64,000 nucleotides of DNA, taken from the NCBI RefSeq assembly GCF_001439695.1, contig NZ_JYLL01000004.1, positions 310,001 through 374,000 on the forward strand. Reading direction: 5' to 3'. A model generated the notes under the pieces. That model saw nothing but the letters and a program-made list of their open reading frames with translations, ran no database searches and had not been told where the DNA came from. The DNA is from Pseudomonas veronii (GTDB lineage: Bacteria > Pseudomonadota > Gammaproteobacteria > Pseudomonadales > Pseudomonadaceae). A program made the translations under genes and the position numbers. Positions 1 through 8,592 of the stretch are shown in pieces (positions within the stretch are counted from its first letter, which is position 1; each line of letters opens with the position of its first letter).

Positions 1-600
1 GCCGCACAACGGGTTATTCACGTCGGCGGCGATTTCAAAGCGCACCTGGGCCAGGCGCGGGTCGAGTTGTTCCAGGCTGATCCGCGCCAGGCGGGCCAAA
101 GCCAGGCCGCCCGGTGCCAGAGGGTGACCCTCGGCATCGAACAACTGCACGCCGAGTGCCTGCATCGCGCCTGCGCCGCCATCGTTGGTGGCACTGCCGC
201 CAATCGCCAGGATGATGCGCCGGGCACCGGCGTCCAGGGCCGCGCGGATCAGTTCGCCGGTGCCGAAAGTGGTCGTGGAGCACGCGTCGCGCTGCCCCGG
301 CGCCACCAATTGCAGGCCGCTGGCTTCGGCCATTTCGATGAGTGCGGTGTGACTGTCGGCCAGCCAGCCCCAATGCGCGTCAACCGCAGCGCCCAAGGGA
401 CCTTTCACCGACTGGTGCCGCAGTTCGCCCTGGCAGGCGGCGAGTACCGACTCCACCGTGCCTTCACCACCGTCCGCCATCGGGCACTGGACCACGTGTG
501 CATCCGGCCAGACCTGCGCCAAGCCTTCGGCAATGGCCTGGGCGACGCCTTCGGCACTCAGGCTGTCCTTGAACGAATCGGGGGCGATGATGATTTTCAT
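1..600 (-). CDS. Glycerate kinase, N-terminal part (gene runs off the left edge)
   Basis: Reading the minus strand from the ATG at 600 gives 200 residues with no stop before the window edge. The protein opens MKIIIAPDSFKDSLSA and carries PMADGGEGT and AIGGSATNDGG, which are signatures of the GarK/GlxK glycerate kinase family. These enzymes phosphorylate D-glycerate with ATP and so feed glycerate made from glucarate, galactarate or glyoxylate into glycolysis. About half of a normal protein of roughly 380 residues is present. The neighbouring cdaR regulator on the same strand and the divergent sugar-acid carrier support a role in sugar diacid use. Which paralogue it is (garK or glxK) cannot be decided here. 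Confidence 0.9.
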   Translation of the reverse strand, partial: MKIIIAPDSFKDSLSAEGVAQAIAEGLAQVWPDAHVVQCPMADGGEGTVESVLAACQGELRHQSVKGPLGAAVDAHWGWLADSHTALIEMAEASGLQLVAPGQRDACSTTTFGTGELIRAALDAGARRIILAIGGSATNDGGAGAMQALGVQLFDAEGHPLAPGGLALARLARISLEQLDPRLAQVRFEIAADVNNPLCG

Positions 601-691
601 GGGCGTTCTCCGGTTTTTATGCCGCCCATGCTGCCAGTTGGCAGCGGCAATGACGCTGGTCCGATGCACAAGTGCGAACCCGGCTTGTTGG

Positions 692-1798
692 TCATTCCGA
701 CAAAACCTGGGGCAGCAGCTGGACGCCAAGGTACAGCGCGAGCATGCCATCCAGCGTCAACGGGTCGACCCCGCTGAGTTCGGCAATGCGTTCCATGCGG
801 TAGCGCAGGCTGTTGCGGTGAATGCCCAGCGCATCGGCGCATGCCTGGCTTTGCCCGTCGTGTTCGCACCAACTGCGCAAGGTCGCCTGCAGTTGGCCGT
901 TGTTGTCCTTGGCCAGCACTTTTCGCAGCGGGTTGAGCAATTCGTCCAGGGCATCATCGTTGCGATGCCGCCAGAGCATCACCGGCAGGCGATAGCGGTT
1001 GAGGGTCAGCAGCCGTGAATGCGGCAGGACATCGCGGCCGTAGGCCAGCAGGTCGCCCACGCGTCGATAACAACGACGCAACCCCGCCAAGCCATCGGCT
1101 TGCCCACCGACCGCCACCCGCAGAATCGTCCAGCCCAGGCCTTCGAGCTTTTCCAGCAGGCGCGGATTGTCCACCGGCACCGCCGCCGGCCGGCACCATA
1201 GCAGCGAATACTGCGCGGAGCTGACGCACCAGCTGTCCGGATAGCGCGACGTCAACCAGGCGCTCAGCGCTTCCGCCGTCTGCCCCGCCCCCAACTCGAA
1301 CAGATACGGCGTGCGCGCCATCTGCGGCTTGAGCCCCAGTTGCTGCGCCTCATCCACCAGGCGTGGCGAGTCGCCGGTGTCGGCCAGCAGCAACGCCAAC
1401 AGATCGTCGCAGCGCTGGCGTCGCCATTGTTGCTCGGCTTGCTGATGCCGGTGGCTGACCAGCATTTCTGCGGTCATGCGTACCAGTTCGGCATACGTGC
1501 GCAGCCCCTCCGGCTCGCCGGTAATGCCGAGCACGCCGATCAGGCGCTGGTCGTGCATCAACGGCAGGTTGATGCCCGGTTGCACGCCCTTGAGGTGCTT
1601 GGCGGTCTGCCCGTCGATCTCCACCACGCGGCCGTTGGCCAACACCAGTTGCGCGCCTTCATGCCGCGTGTTGATGCGCTCCGGCTCGCCGCTGCCGAGG
1701 ATCAGGCCCTGGCTGTCCATGACGTTGACGTTATGCGGCAGGATCGCCATGGTGCGATCGACGATATCCTGCGCCAGGTCATGATCCAGCTCGAACAT
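692..1798 (-). CDS. cdaR: CdaR-type sugar diacid transcriptional regulator
   Basis: The 368-residue protein begins MFELDHDLAQDIVDRTMAIL and has the N-terminal diacid-recognition domain (roughly residues 1-135), a GGDEF-like middle part and a C-terminal PucR-type helix-turn-helix (DALGIHRNSLRYRMERI, near residue 330). CdaR proteins activate genes for uptake and breakdown of glucarate, galactarate and glycerate. The gene lies 91 bp upstream of the glycerate kinase on the same strand, so the two may be cotranscribed. It is divergent from the MFS carrier at 1960, and the 161 bp between them should hold the shared control region. Confidence 0.88.
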   Translation of the reverse strand: MFELDHDLAQDIVDRTMAILPHNVNVMDSQGLILGSGEPERINTRHEGAQLVLANGRVVEIDGQTAKHLKGVQPGINLPLMHDQRLIGVLGITGEPEGLRTYAELVRMTAEMLVSHRHQQAEQQWRRQRCDDLLALLLADTGDSPRLVDEAQQLGLKPQMARTPYLFELGAGQTAEALSAWLTSRYPDSWCVSSAQYSLLWCRPAAVPVDNPRLLEKLEGLGWTILRVAVGGQADGLAGLRRCYRRVGDLLAYGRDVLPHSRLLTLNRYRLPVMLWRHRNDDALDELLNPLRKVLAKDNNGQLQATLRSWCEHDGQSQACADALGIHRNSLRYRMERIAELSGVDPLTLDGMLALYLGVQLLPQVLSE

Positions 1799-1959
1799 GG
1801 GGCTAATTTCCTTGAAAGCGGCGGTTGTTCATCGGCACAGCGCAAAGGATGCTTCACTGTGCGCGAGCACAAAGACAGCACCCCGCCAGGTGGCCGAGAC
1901 TCATGGGGCGATCAACGTTACCCTCGCATCGCAAAAAATCATAATAAAGAGAGACTCCC

Positions 1960-3270
1960 ATGTCACAGAGCGCCGTTGCACCACTGGCCACCGATGACGA
2001 TAAAAACGCCATCTACAAGCGCATTACCCTGCGCCTGATCCCCTTCATTTTTATCTGCTACCTGTTCAACTACCTTGACCGGGTGAACGTTGGCTTTGCC
2101 AAGTTGCAGATGCTCGATGCGTTGAAGTTCAGCGAAACCGTGTACGGCCTGGGTGCCGGGATCTTCTTTATCGGCTACGTGCTGTGTGGCGTGCCGAGCA
2201 ACCTGGCGCTGACCAAGTTCGGTCCGCGGCGCTGGATTGCCTTGATGATGATCGTCTGGGGCGCGCTGTCTACCTGCCTGCTGTTCGTCACCACGCCGAC
2301 GCATTTCTATACGTTGCGCCTGTTGACCGGTGCCGCCGAAGCCGGCTTCTTCCCCGGTGTGGTGCTGTATCTCTCGCAGTGGTTCCCGACGTTCCGCCGT
2401 GGGCGGATCATGGCGTTGTTCATGTCGGCGATTCCGGTGTCCGGCCTGTTGGGCAGCCCGTTTTCCGGCTGGATACTCAACCACTTCGGCGCCGGCCAAG
2501 GCGGGCTCGCCGGCTGGCAGTGGATGTTCCTGTTGCAAGGCATCCCGACCGTAATCCTGGGCGCCCTCGCCTATTTCCTGCTCAGCGACAGTTTTGCCAA
2601 CGCCAAATGGCTCCAACCGCATGAGCGCGCAATGCTGGAAGCCGACCACGCGACTGACCTGGCGAACAAGCCGAAAACCACCACCGATTCCCTCGCCGAA
2701 GTGTTCAAGAACCCGGCGATCTGGGCGTTCGGCTTGATCTATTTCTGCATTCAGAGCGGCGTCTACGCGATCAACTTCTGGTTGCCGTCGATCATCAAGA
2801 ACCTGGGTTTCAGCGATAACCTGGTGATCGGCTGGCTCAGCGCAATTCCCTACCTGCTGGCCGCGGTGTTCATGTTGCTGGTGGGCCGCTCCGCCGACTT
2901 GCGCAAGGAGCGGCGCTGGCATTTGGTAGTGCCGATGTTGATGGGCGCGCTGGGCCTGGTGATCGCGGTGAATTTCGCCACCACCCCGGCCATCGCCATT
3001 CTCGGCCTGACCATCGCCACCATGGGCGCCCTCACCGGCCTGCCGATGTTCTGGCCGGTGCCCACCGCCATGCTCAGTGCGGGCGCGGCGGCAGGTGGCC
3101 TGGCGTTGATCAACTCGATGGGCCAGATGGCCGGCTTCCTCAGCCCGTACATCGTCGGCTTTGTGAAGGATGCCACCGGGTCCACGGATATCGCGCTGTA
3201 CCTGCTGGCGGCGGTGATCGTCGGCGGCAGTGTGTTGGCACTGCGTATGACCCGCACCCTCAAAGTCTGA
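1960..3270 (+). CDS. MFS transporter, anion:cation symporter family (probable sugar acid carrier)
   Basis: The 436-residue protein has about twelve hydrophobic segments. The first helix reads FIFICYLFNYLDRVNVGFAKLQM, which carries the YLDRxNVGFA motif of the ACS branch of the major facilitator superfamily (glucarate, galactonate, phthalate and tartrate carriers). An AGAG-rich start region and the ATG at 1960 preceded by AAAGAGAGAC support the start. The divergent cdaR gene and nearby glycerate kinase suggest that the substrate is glucarate, galactarate or a related acid. The substrate is inferred from context only. Confidence 0.82.
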   Translation: MSQSAVAPLATDDDKNAIYKRITLRLIPFIFICYLFNYLDRVNVGFAKLQMLDALKFSETVYGLGAGIFFIGYVLCGVPSNLALTKFGPRRWIALMMIVWGALSTCLLFVTTPTHFYTLRLLTGAAEAGFFPGVVLYLSQWFPTFRRGRIMALFMSAIPVSGLLGSPFSGWILNHFGAGQGGLAGWQWMFLLQGIPTVILGALAYFLLSDSFANAKWLQPHERAMLEADHATDLANKPKTTTDSLAEVFKNPAIWAFGLIYFCIQSGVYAINFWLPSIIKNLGFSDNLVIGWLSAIPYLLAAVFMLLVGRSADLRKERRWHLVVPMLMGALGLVIAVNFATTPAIAILGLTIATMGALTGLPMFWPVPTAMLSAGAAAGGLALINSMGQMAGFLSPYIVGFVKDATGSTDIALYLLAAVIVGGSVLALRMTRTLKV

Positions 3271-3272
3271 CA

Positions 3273-3294
3273 GTTGGAGCAGGCTTGCTCCTAC
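3273..3294. repeat. REP-like inverted repeat between convergent genes
   Basis: GGAGCA (3276-3281), a four-base loop and TGCTCC (3286-3291) form a perfect 6-bp stem within GTTGGAGCAGGCTTGCTCCTAC. The wording resembles the GTAGGAGC...GCTCCTAC repeats common between genes in fluorescent pseudomonads. It sits between the stops of two convergent genes and could also end transcription, but no T-run follows. Confidence 0.5.
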
Positions 3295-3308
3295 TCTGGG
3301 TTGGGGAT

Positions 3309-4013
3309 TTACAACTGGCCGCCGCCGTCGATATCGATCACGGCGCCGGTCATAAAGCCATTTTCCATGGCCAGCACAAACCCCGCCGCCACTTCGTCGG
3401 CCTGCCCGACACGACCTACTGGCAATGCGCCCTCCACCTTGGCAAACATCGCCAGGCGCTGCGTGTCGTCCAACCCGGCATACGCCGGCGTGTCGATCAC
3501 GCCAGGGCTGATCACATTCACCCGACGCGGTGCCAGCTCCTTGGCCAATTGCTTGCCCAGCGCTTCGGTGGCGGCATTGATACCGGTCTTGATGAACTGA
3601 CCGGGCGCCAATTTGCGTCCCAGTTGACCGGAGGTCAGGCTGATGCTGCCGTGCTCGTCGAGGAACGGCAGCGCCCGTTGAATCGCACGCAACGAACCCC
3701 AGAGTTTAACGTTGAAATTATCCTGGGCTTCGTCCAGGTCGGTGTCGATCAGGTTCTTGGCGCGCACCGACGGGCCGGCGGTATAGACCAGATGATCAAA
3801 GTGCCCCACGGCTTCGAACAGGCGTTGCAGGGAGGCGCTGTCGGTGACGTCCACCGGTTCGCTGCGCACGCCGTTATCGACGCCGGAGGACACACGCCGT
3901 CCGGCCAGCACCACCTGTGCGCCACGCGCGGCTGCCGCCTTGGCCACTGCCGCGCCAATGCCGCTGCTGCCGCCGATAACGATGACAGTTTTACCGCTGA
4001 GGGAATGGGTCAT
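3309..4013 (-). CDS. SDR-family protein lacking the usual catalytic YxxxK
   Basis: From the ATG at 4013 the protein has 234 residues and opens MTHSLSGKTVIVIGGSSGIG, a Rossmann nucleotide-binding motif. The later SDR pattern is recognisable (LTSGQ, then NAATEALGKQLAKELAPRRVN and the PGVIDTP loop), but the place where Tyr-x-x-x-Lys should stand reads FIKTGIN, so both catalytic residues seem to be replaced. Some SDR subfamilies carry Asn there, so it may belong to a known atypical branch rather than be a dead gene. A longer start at 4064 is possible but has no SDR-like sequence. It is divergent from the LysR gene at 4115, which is a common regulator-target arrangement. Confidence 0.78.
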   Translation of the reverse strand: MTHSLSGKTVIVIGGSSGIGAAVAKAAAARGAQVVLAGRRVSSGVDNGVRSEPVDVTDSASLQRLFEAVGHFDHLVYTAGPSVRAKNLIDTDLDEAQDNFNVKLWGSLRAIQRALPFLDEHGSISLTSGQLGRKLAPGQFIKTGINAATEALGKQLAKELAPRRVNVISPGVIDTPAYAGLDDTQRLAMFAKVEGALPVGRVGQADEVAAGFVLAMENGFMTGAVIDIDGGGQL

Positions 4014-4114
4014 GGAGAAAGATCCTGGGTCAAAAAATGAGCGTTCATCTTCCCAGCTTGGCAATCAGCAAAAAATCCCGGTAAAACGACAAGATATTTA
4101 AAGGATTTTTACAA

Positions 4115-5017
4115 ATGAGCTCGATTCTCGACCTGGAAGTCTTCGTGCGCAGCGCCGACACCGGCAGCCTGTCGGCGGCCGCGCGCAGCCTCAGCCTCAC
4201 CCCGGCCGCCGCGAGTATTGCGCTCAAGCGCCTGGAAACCCGCCTGGGCATACGGCTGCTGGCGCGCTCCACCCGCAGCATGCGCCTGACCGAGGAAGGC
4301 CGGCGATATCTGGACAGCGTGCGCGTGGCCCTGGAAGCCCTGTCCGAAGGTGAACAGGCGATCAAGCAACAAGGCCAAAGCCTCAGCGGTTGGCTGCAAT
4401 TGGCCGCGCCTTCGGATTTCGGGCGCAACGTGCTGCTGGGCTGGCTGGATGAGTTCAAGCTGGAGCACCCGAACATCCGCGTTCAACTGTTGCTGAACGA
4501 CAGTAACGCCGACCTGTTCCGCGAAACTGTCGACATCGCCCTGCGCTTCGGTGTACCCCGTGACTCCAGCCTGGTGGCGTTGCCAGTGGTGCCGGACCAC
4601 CGCCGCATCGCCTGCGCCAGCCCCGCCTACCTCGCGCGCCATGGCGCACCGAGCACGCCGGCAGAACTGGCGCATCACAATACGCTGCGCTACATGCGCC
4701 AGGGGCGGGCCAACAACACCTGGTACTTCCGCCAAGGCGCCGAGCTGCAGGAAGTCGAGGTGACGGGCGACTATTTGAGCGATGACGGCGAAATCGTGCG
4801 GCGCTGGGCATTGGCCGGGCATGGCATCGCCTATAAAGCCAACCTGGATATCGCCAGCGACATTCAGGCCGGGCGCCTGGTGCCGCTGTTGACCGACTGG
4901 CAGGGCGAACCCACGCCCTTCAATCTGATGTGCCCCCATCGCCTGCAAGTGTCGGAACGGGTGAAAGTGTTGCATCGCTTCCTCCAGACACGTTGCCGGA
5001 CGCTGCTGAGCGTATGA
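4115..5017 (+). CDS. LysR-family transcriptional regulator
   Basis: This 300-residue protein has an N-terminal winged helix-turn-helix (LEVFVRSADTGSLSAAARSLSLTPAAASIALKRLE in outline, residues 5-40) followed by a substrate-binding domain. The PSDFGRNVLLGWLDEF and NLDIASDIQAGRLVPLL stretches are typical of the CrgA/DmlR-like branch. It is divergent from the SDR gene and 81 bp upstream of an aldo/keto reductase on the same strand, either of which could be its target. The effector molecule cannot be read from the sequence. Confidence 0.9.
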   Translation: MSSILDLEVFVRSADTGSLSAAARSLSLTPAAASIALKRLETRLGIRLLARSTRSMRLTEEGRRYLDSVRVALEALSEGEQAIKQQGQSLSGWLQLAAPSDFGRNVLLGWLDEFKLEHPNIRVQLLLNDSNADLFRETVDIALRFGVPRDSSLVALPVVPDHRRIACASPAYLARHGAPSTPAELAHHNTLRYMRQGRANNTWYFRQGAELQEVEVTGDYLSDDGEIVRRWALAGHGIAYKANLDIASDIQAGRLVPLLTDWQGEPTPFNLMCPHRLQVSERVKVLHRFLQTRCRTLLSV

Positions 5018-5098
5018 AGAAACACGCCCAGGGCTTGTCCCAGAGCCTGCGAGTCTGGTATTGCATGGCACACGTTTTCCTGATTTGAGGAGCTTTGC

Positions 5099-6109
5099 AT
5101 GATTTATCGCACGTTGGGCCAATCCGGGTTGAAGGTCAGCGCCTTGACCCTGGGCACCATGATGTTTGGCGAACAGACCAACACCGAAGACTCGTTGCGC
5201 ATCATCGACAAGGCCTGGGACCAGGGCATCAACTTCATCGACACCGCCGACGTTTATACAGGCGGACGTTCGGAAGAGCTGGTCGGTGAAGCCATCGCCC
5301 GCCAGCGTCAGGATTGGGTGGTGGCGTCCAAGGTCGGCTTTGGCCCACCGGACGGTTTGCCCAACCGCAGCGGTTTGAGCCGCAAGCGTATTTTCAATGC
5401 ACTGGAAGCCAGCCTGACCCGCCTCGACACCGACTACCTGGATATCTACTACCTGCACCGCGAAGACCACAACACCCCGCTGGAGGTCAGCGTATCGGCG
5501 ATCGGCGACTTGATTCGCCAGGGCAAGATCCGTTACTGGGGCCTGTCCAACTACCGCGGCTGGCGCATTGCCGAAGTGATTTGCGTGGCCGAGCGCCTGG
5601 GCGTGGACAAGCCGGTGATCAGCCAGCCGCTGTACAACATCGTCAATCGCCAGGCCGAGATCGAACAGATCACCGCCGCAGCCGCCTATGGCTTGGGCGT
5701 GGTGCCTTACAGCCCACTGGCCCGTGGCGTACTCAGCGGAAAATACGCACCCGATGCCACGCCCGAGGCCGGCAGCCGCGCCGCGCGGCAGGACAAGCGT
5801 ATTCTGGAAACCGAATGGCGGGTCGAGTCGCTGCGCATTGCCCAGCAAATCCAGCAATACGCCAAAGAACGTGGCGTGGGGATTGTCGAATTCGCAATCG
5901 CCTGGGTACTGAATAACGCGGCCGTCAGCTCTGCGATTGTCGGCCCGCGCACCGAAGCGCAGTGGGATGCGTACACCGGCGCGCTGGATGTGAAGCTCAC
6001 GGTTGAGGACGAGGCCTTTATCGACTCGCTGGTGACGCCGGGGCACTCGTCCACCCCGGGCTTCAATGATGTCGGTCACTTTGTGTCGGGCCGCATGGCA
6101 CGCACGTAA
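5099..6109 (+). CDS. Aldo/keto reductase
   Basis: The 336-residue protein opens MIYRTLGQSGLKVSALTLGT and contains the AKR signatures FIDTADVYTGGRSEELVG (catalytic Asp and Tyr, near 48-53), SKVGFG (Lys) and LDIYYLHRED (His). These proteins reduce aldehydes or ketones with NADPH. A good ribosome site (GAGGAG) lies at 5089-5094, just ahead of the ATG. It follows the LysR gene on the same strand. The length and the KYAPD/NRQAEIEQ wording place it among the YajO/Tas-like reductases. The substrate is unknown. Confidence 0.88.
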   Translation: MIYRTLGQSGLKVSALTLGTMMFGEQTNTEDSLRIIDKAWDQGINFIDTADVYTGGRSEELVGEAIARQRQDWVVASKVGFGPPDGLPNRSGLSRKRIFNALEASLTRLDTDYLDIYYLHREDHNTPLEVSVSAIGDLIRQGKIRYWGLSNYRGWRIAEVICVAERLGVDKPVISQPLYNIVNRQAEIEQITAAAAYGLGVVPYSPLARGVLSGKYAPDATPEAGSRAARQDKRILETEWRVESLRIAQQIQQYAKERGVGIVEFAIAWVLNNAAVSSAIVGPRTEAQWDAYTGALDVKLTVEDEAFIDSLVTPGHSSTPGFNDVGHFVSGRMART

Positions 6110-6129
6110 CCCCCCGGAAAATCGCAGTT

Positions 6130-6154
6130 CACTGCCCTTCTGCCGAGGGCAGTG
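6130..6154. terminator. Hairpin downstream of the aldo/keto reductase
   Basis: CACTGCCCT (6130-6138) pairs perfectly with AGGGCAGTG (6146-6154) around a 7-base loop, 20 bp after the stop at 6109. No T-run follows, so it may be an RNA-stabilising or weak terminating hairpin. Confidence 0.5.
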
Positions 6155-6267
6155 AGCAAACCTGGATGAAACGCCCCAAAACAGAGCCACCTTCTGACGC
6201 CAAAAGCACTATATTCCCCTGCTGAAATCCCCCCTCTTTTGTATCCAACGGTTTTCGCGAGGACAGC

Positions 6268-7149
6268 GTGTCTAAAGGTGTTGTGTTATCGGTCTTGGCT
6301 TCGGTGTTGTTTGCCGTGATGTATTACTTCACGTCGCTGCTGACGCCCTTGAGTGGCCTGGAGATTTTCGGCTGGCGCATGTTACTCACCGTGCCGTGCA
6401 TGACGGTGTTCATGCTCATCAGCGGCGAATGGCGACGGGTATGGGACGTGCTGCGGATGCTGGCGGCCAGGCCGCGACTGATCGGCGGCATCGTGGTGTC
6501 CTCGGCGCTGCTCGGCGTGCAATTGTGGCTGTTCATGTGGGCGCCGCTGAATGGGCGCAGCCTGGATGTGTCGGTGGGCTATTTCCTGCTGCCGCTGACC
6601 ATGGTGCTGACCGGACGCCTGGTGTACGGCGAACGCTTGTCGCGGCTGCAACAGATCGCGGTGTTTTTTGCAGCCCTTGGGGTGCTTAACGAACTGTATC
6701 AGGCCGGTGGTTTTTCCTGGGCCACGCTGGTGGTGATCATCGGCTACCCGGTCTATTTCGTGGTGCGCAAATACCTGACCACCGACCATTTGGGCGGGCT
6801 GTGGCTGGACATGGCGCTGATGCTGCCGGTGGCCTGGTGGTTTGTGCAAAGCGGCGAACAGGGCTTTGCGGTGATGGCGGCCCATCCGAAACTGTACGCA
6901 TTGATCCCGATGCTGGGCGTCATCAGTGCCTCGGCGCTGGTGAGCTATATCATTGCCAGCCGCTTGCTCGCATTCAGCCTGTTCGGGTTGCTCAGTTATG
7001 TGGAGCCGGTCCTGCTGCTGGGGGTGGCGTTGCTGCTGGGTGAAGGTATCAAGACGGGCGAATGGCTGACCTACATCCCGATCTGGCTGGCGGTGATGGT
7101 GCTGGTGTACGAAGGCTTCAAGCACCTGGTGCGCCAACGCAGGGCATAA
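6268..7149 (+). CDS. EamA/RarD-like membrane transporter (GTG start)
   Basis: The 293-residue protein is almost wholly hydrophobic, with about ten membrane segments in two five-helix halves, as in the drug/metabolite transporter superfamily. Its first helix VLASVLFAVMYYFTSLLTPLSG and the FGWRMLL motif match the RarD branch. The start is GTG at 6268, preceded by CGCGAGGACAGC, which provides a Shine-Dalgarno. It stands alone between an aldo/keto reductase and the convergent effector candidate. The substrate is unknown. Confidence 0.82.
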   Translation: MSKGVVLSVLASVLFAVMYYFTSLLTPLSGLEIFGWRMLLTVPCMTVFMLISGEWRRVWDVLRMLAARPRLIGGIVVSSALLGVQLWLFMWAPLNGRSLDVSVGYFLLPLTMVLTGRLVYGERLSRLQQIAVFFAALGVLNELYQAGGFSWATLVVIIGYPVYFVVRKYLTTDHLGGLWLDMALMLPVAWWFVQSGEQGFAVMAAHPKLYALIPMLGVISASALVSYIIASRLLAFSLFGLLSYVEPVLLLGVALLLGEGIKTGEWLTYIPIWLAVMVLVYEGFKHLVRQRRA

Positions 7150-7202
7150 GCGCGAGAGCGTGGGGCGCATCCATGCCCTCCTGCTCAGGGCTGCGCCGCC
7201 AT

Positions 7203-8417
7203 TCAGCGGGTTTGCACCTGGACTGTTGGCTGAACAGGCGTGCCGAATTGCTTTTCCAACATGTCGGCCAAGGCGTTCAGTCGCTCGCGCCCTGAGCCGT
7301 AGAACGGGATGTCGCTCTGCACTTGATTGCCTACCTCTTCCAGGGAGGCATCCATCACTTCTTTCTTGACGCCAAACAGATTGCCCAGTCGATTGCCCTG
7401 GTTCAGCTCGAGCAACGTGCCTGTGACCGGGTTCTTGGCGATTTTTTCGATAGAATAAGCCACGTCTTCAGGAACGCCCAACGCCTCCAGCGCCGTCCCC
7501 AGGCCATGGCCTGGGTTTCTGAGCTGCTTGAGGAATTCGCCGTAGAGCCCATTCAGATCATTGGCGCCCACATTGCTCAGGATCAGATTGCCGACATCCG
7601 CTTTGTATTCCTGAGGCGTCATCAGTACGAGCGGGTCGTTATTGTTCAGCCCGTTACGCACTAAGTAGAGACCATCCTTGCTACCGCCATGCAGGTTGCC
7701 GTAAGCGTCATAATTGTAAATCACCTTATTGCCATCCTCGCGTGTCCCGATGTAGGTGGCCTTGCCATCCGGCGACAGGCTGTGGAGGCGCGTGTCGGTC
7801 AGGCCGTTGACGGGCACCGGCGGGGTGCTGGCGTCTTTGTCCAGACGCGTAAAGATGTCCCCCTTCTCATACCCATAACTGCCGACCACCGCATTGATAT
7901 CGCCAGCGGCAAATTTCCCCAGCACCTGCTTGACCCGCTCCACTTGCTTTGGCGCCGCGTCACTGGAGAAGTGTGCGGCAAGCTGGTCCACCTTCTTTGG
8001 ATCGCTGAGCGCCGCCTTGAGCGAGGCTGTCATTTCTTCACGGGTGTTGAATGCGTGAAACGACTGACCTTCTTGCTCCGGCAAATACATCAGAAAGTTC
8101 GGCCCTTCGGCGGTCGCCGGCGTGCGCTTGGCCATGACGATGTCTTTGGCTTGCGCGCCATCGACGGCAAAGGTCGACACCTGCACACCGGGTGCTCCCG
8201 GTTTGCCAGGCCTTACGACGGCAGTCGCCAGCGCTCGCCCGCCGGCACTCAGCGAACCGTCGCGGAACTCTGACTGTATGCGGTCCATGTAGTTTTGAAA
8301 CGCCTGGTCGACTGGGTCCGAGTCGCTGGTCGAGCGGATGCTGCGAGTGGACACTGCGGGCTCGTTTTGCGCGTAAGGGGTAAGCGGATGTTGGCTTGCA
8401 TAGGATGTATTGATCAT
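7203..8417 (-). CDS. Candidate type III secreted effector, DUF6543 (dermonecrotic toxin)-like
   Basis: From the ATG at 8417 the protein has 404 residues. A start at 8528 is also open, but the first 37 residues would then overlap the promoter. There is no signal peptide. The first 35 residues are rich in Ser, Thr, Gln and Asn and almost free of acidic residues until about position 18, as in type III effectors. The middle (GPNFLMYLPEQEGQSFHAFN, near residue 125) resembles the start of dermonecrotic-toxin-like DUF6543 proteins of Pseudomonas. A near-consensus HrpL promoter lies 79 bp upstream (8496-8524). It is a single gene whose neighbours, EamA and hpd, are housekeeping. No catalytic motif was recognised. 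Confidence 0.6.
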   Translation of the reverse strand: MINTSYASQHPLTPYAQNEPAVSTRSIRSTSDSDPVDQAFQNYMDRIQSEFRDGSLSAGGRALATAVVRPGKPGAPGVQVSTFAVDGAQAKDIVMAKRTPATAEGPNFLMYLPEQEGQSFHAFNTREEMTASLKAALSDPKKVDQLAAHFSSDAAPKQVERVKQVLGKFAAGDINAVVGSYGYEKGDIFTRLDKDASTPPVPVNGLTDTRLHSLSPDGKATYIGTREDGNKVIYNYDAYGNLHGGSKDGLYLVRNGLNNNDPLVLMTPQEYKADVGNLILSNVGANDLNGLYGEFLKQLRNPGHGLGTALEALGVPEDVAYSIEKIAKNPVTGTLLELNQGNRLGNLFGVKKEVMDASLEEVGNQVQSDIPFYGSGRERLNALADMLEKQFGTPVQPTVQVQTR

Positions 8418-8495
8418 AAAATGTATCCCGACGTGACTACTGAAGTTCGGCATCCCTGCATCAAGGCACAGGAGGTTTCCTGCGGCCCTGCCATC

Positions 8496-8524
8496 TTTGT
8501 GGACGCGGTTCGAAATACAGTTCC
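8496..8524 (-). promoter_or_regulatory. hrp box (HrpL/RspL-type sigma factor promoter)
   Basis: On the minus strand GGAACT (8524-8519), exactly 16 bases, then CCACAAA (8502-8496). The published Pseudomonas hrp box is GGAACC-N15/16-CCACNNA, so only the sixth base differs, and C-to-T is a common variant there. The box points at the gene starting at 8417, with a leader of ordinary length. Confidence 0.7.
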
Positions 8525-8539
8525 TCACACCTGGCGTAC

Positions 8540-8572
8540 AAAAAAACCCGGCAGAGGCGACCTCGACCGGGC
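8540..8572 (-). terminator. Intrinsic terminator of hpd
   Basis: On the minus strand CCCGG, GAGG, CCTC and CCGGG form a two-part stem (8571-8547) followed by a run of seven T (plus-strand A run 8540-8546). It lies 21 bp beyond the hpd stop. Confidence 0.8.
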
Positions 8573-8592
8573 TTGTTGTGACGAGAAGGTGA

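Noticed and set aside
4109..6190. 693-residue open frame on the minus strand
   Set aside because: It is antisense to the LysR and aldo/keto reductase genes, which have clear family signatures; its protein is a GC-skew artefact without motifs.
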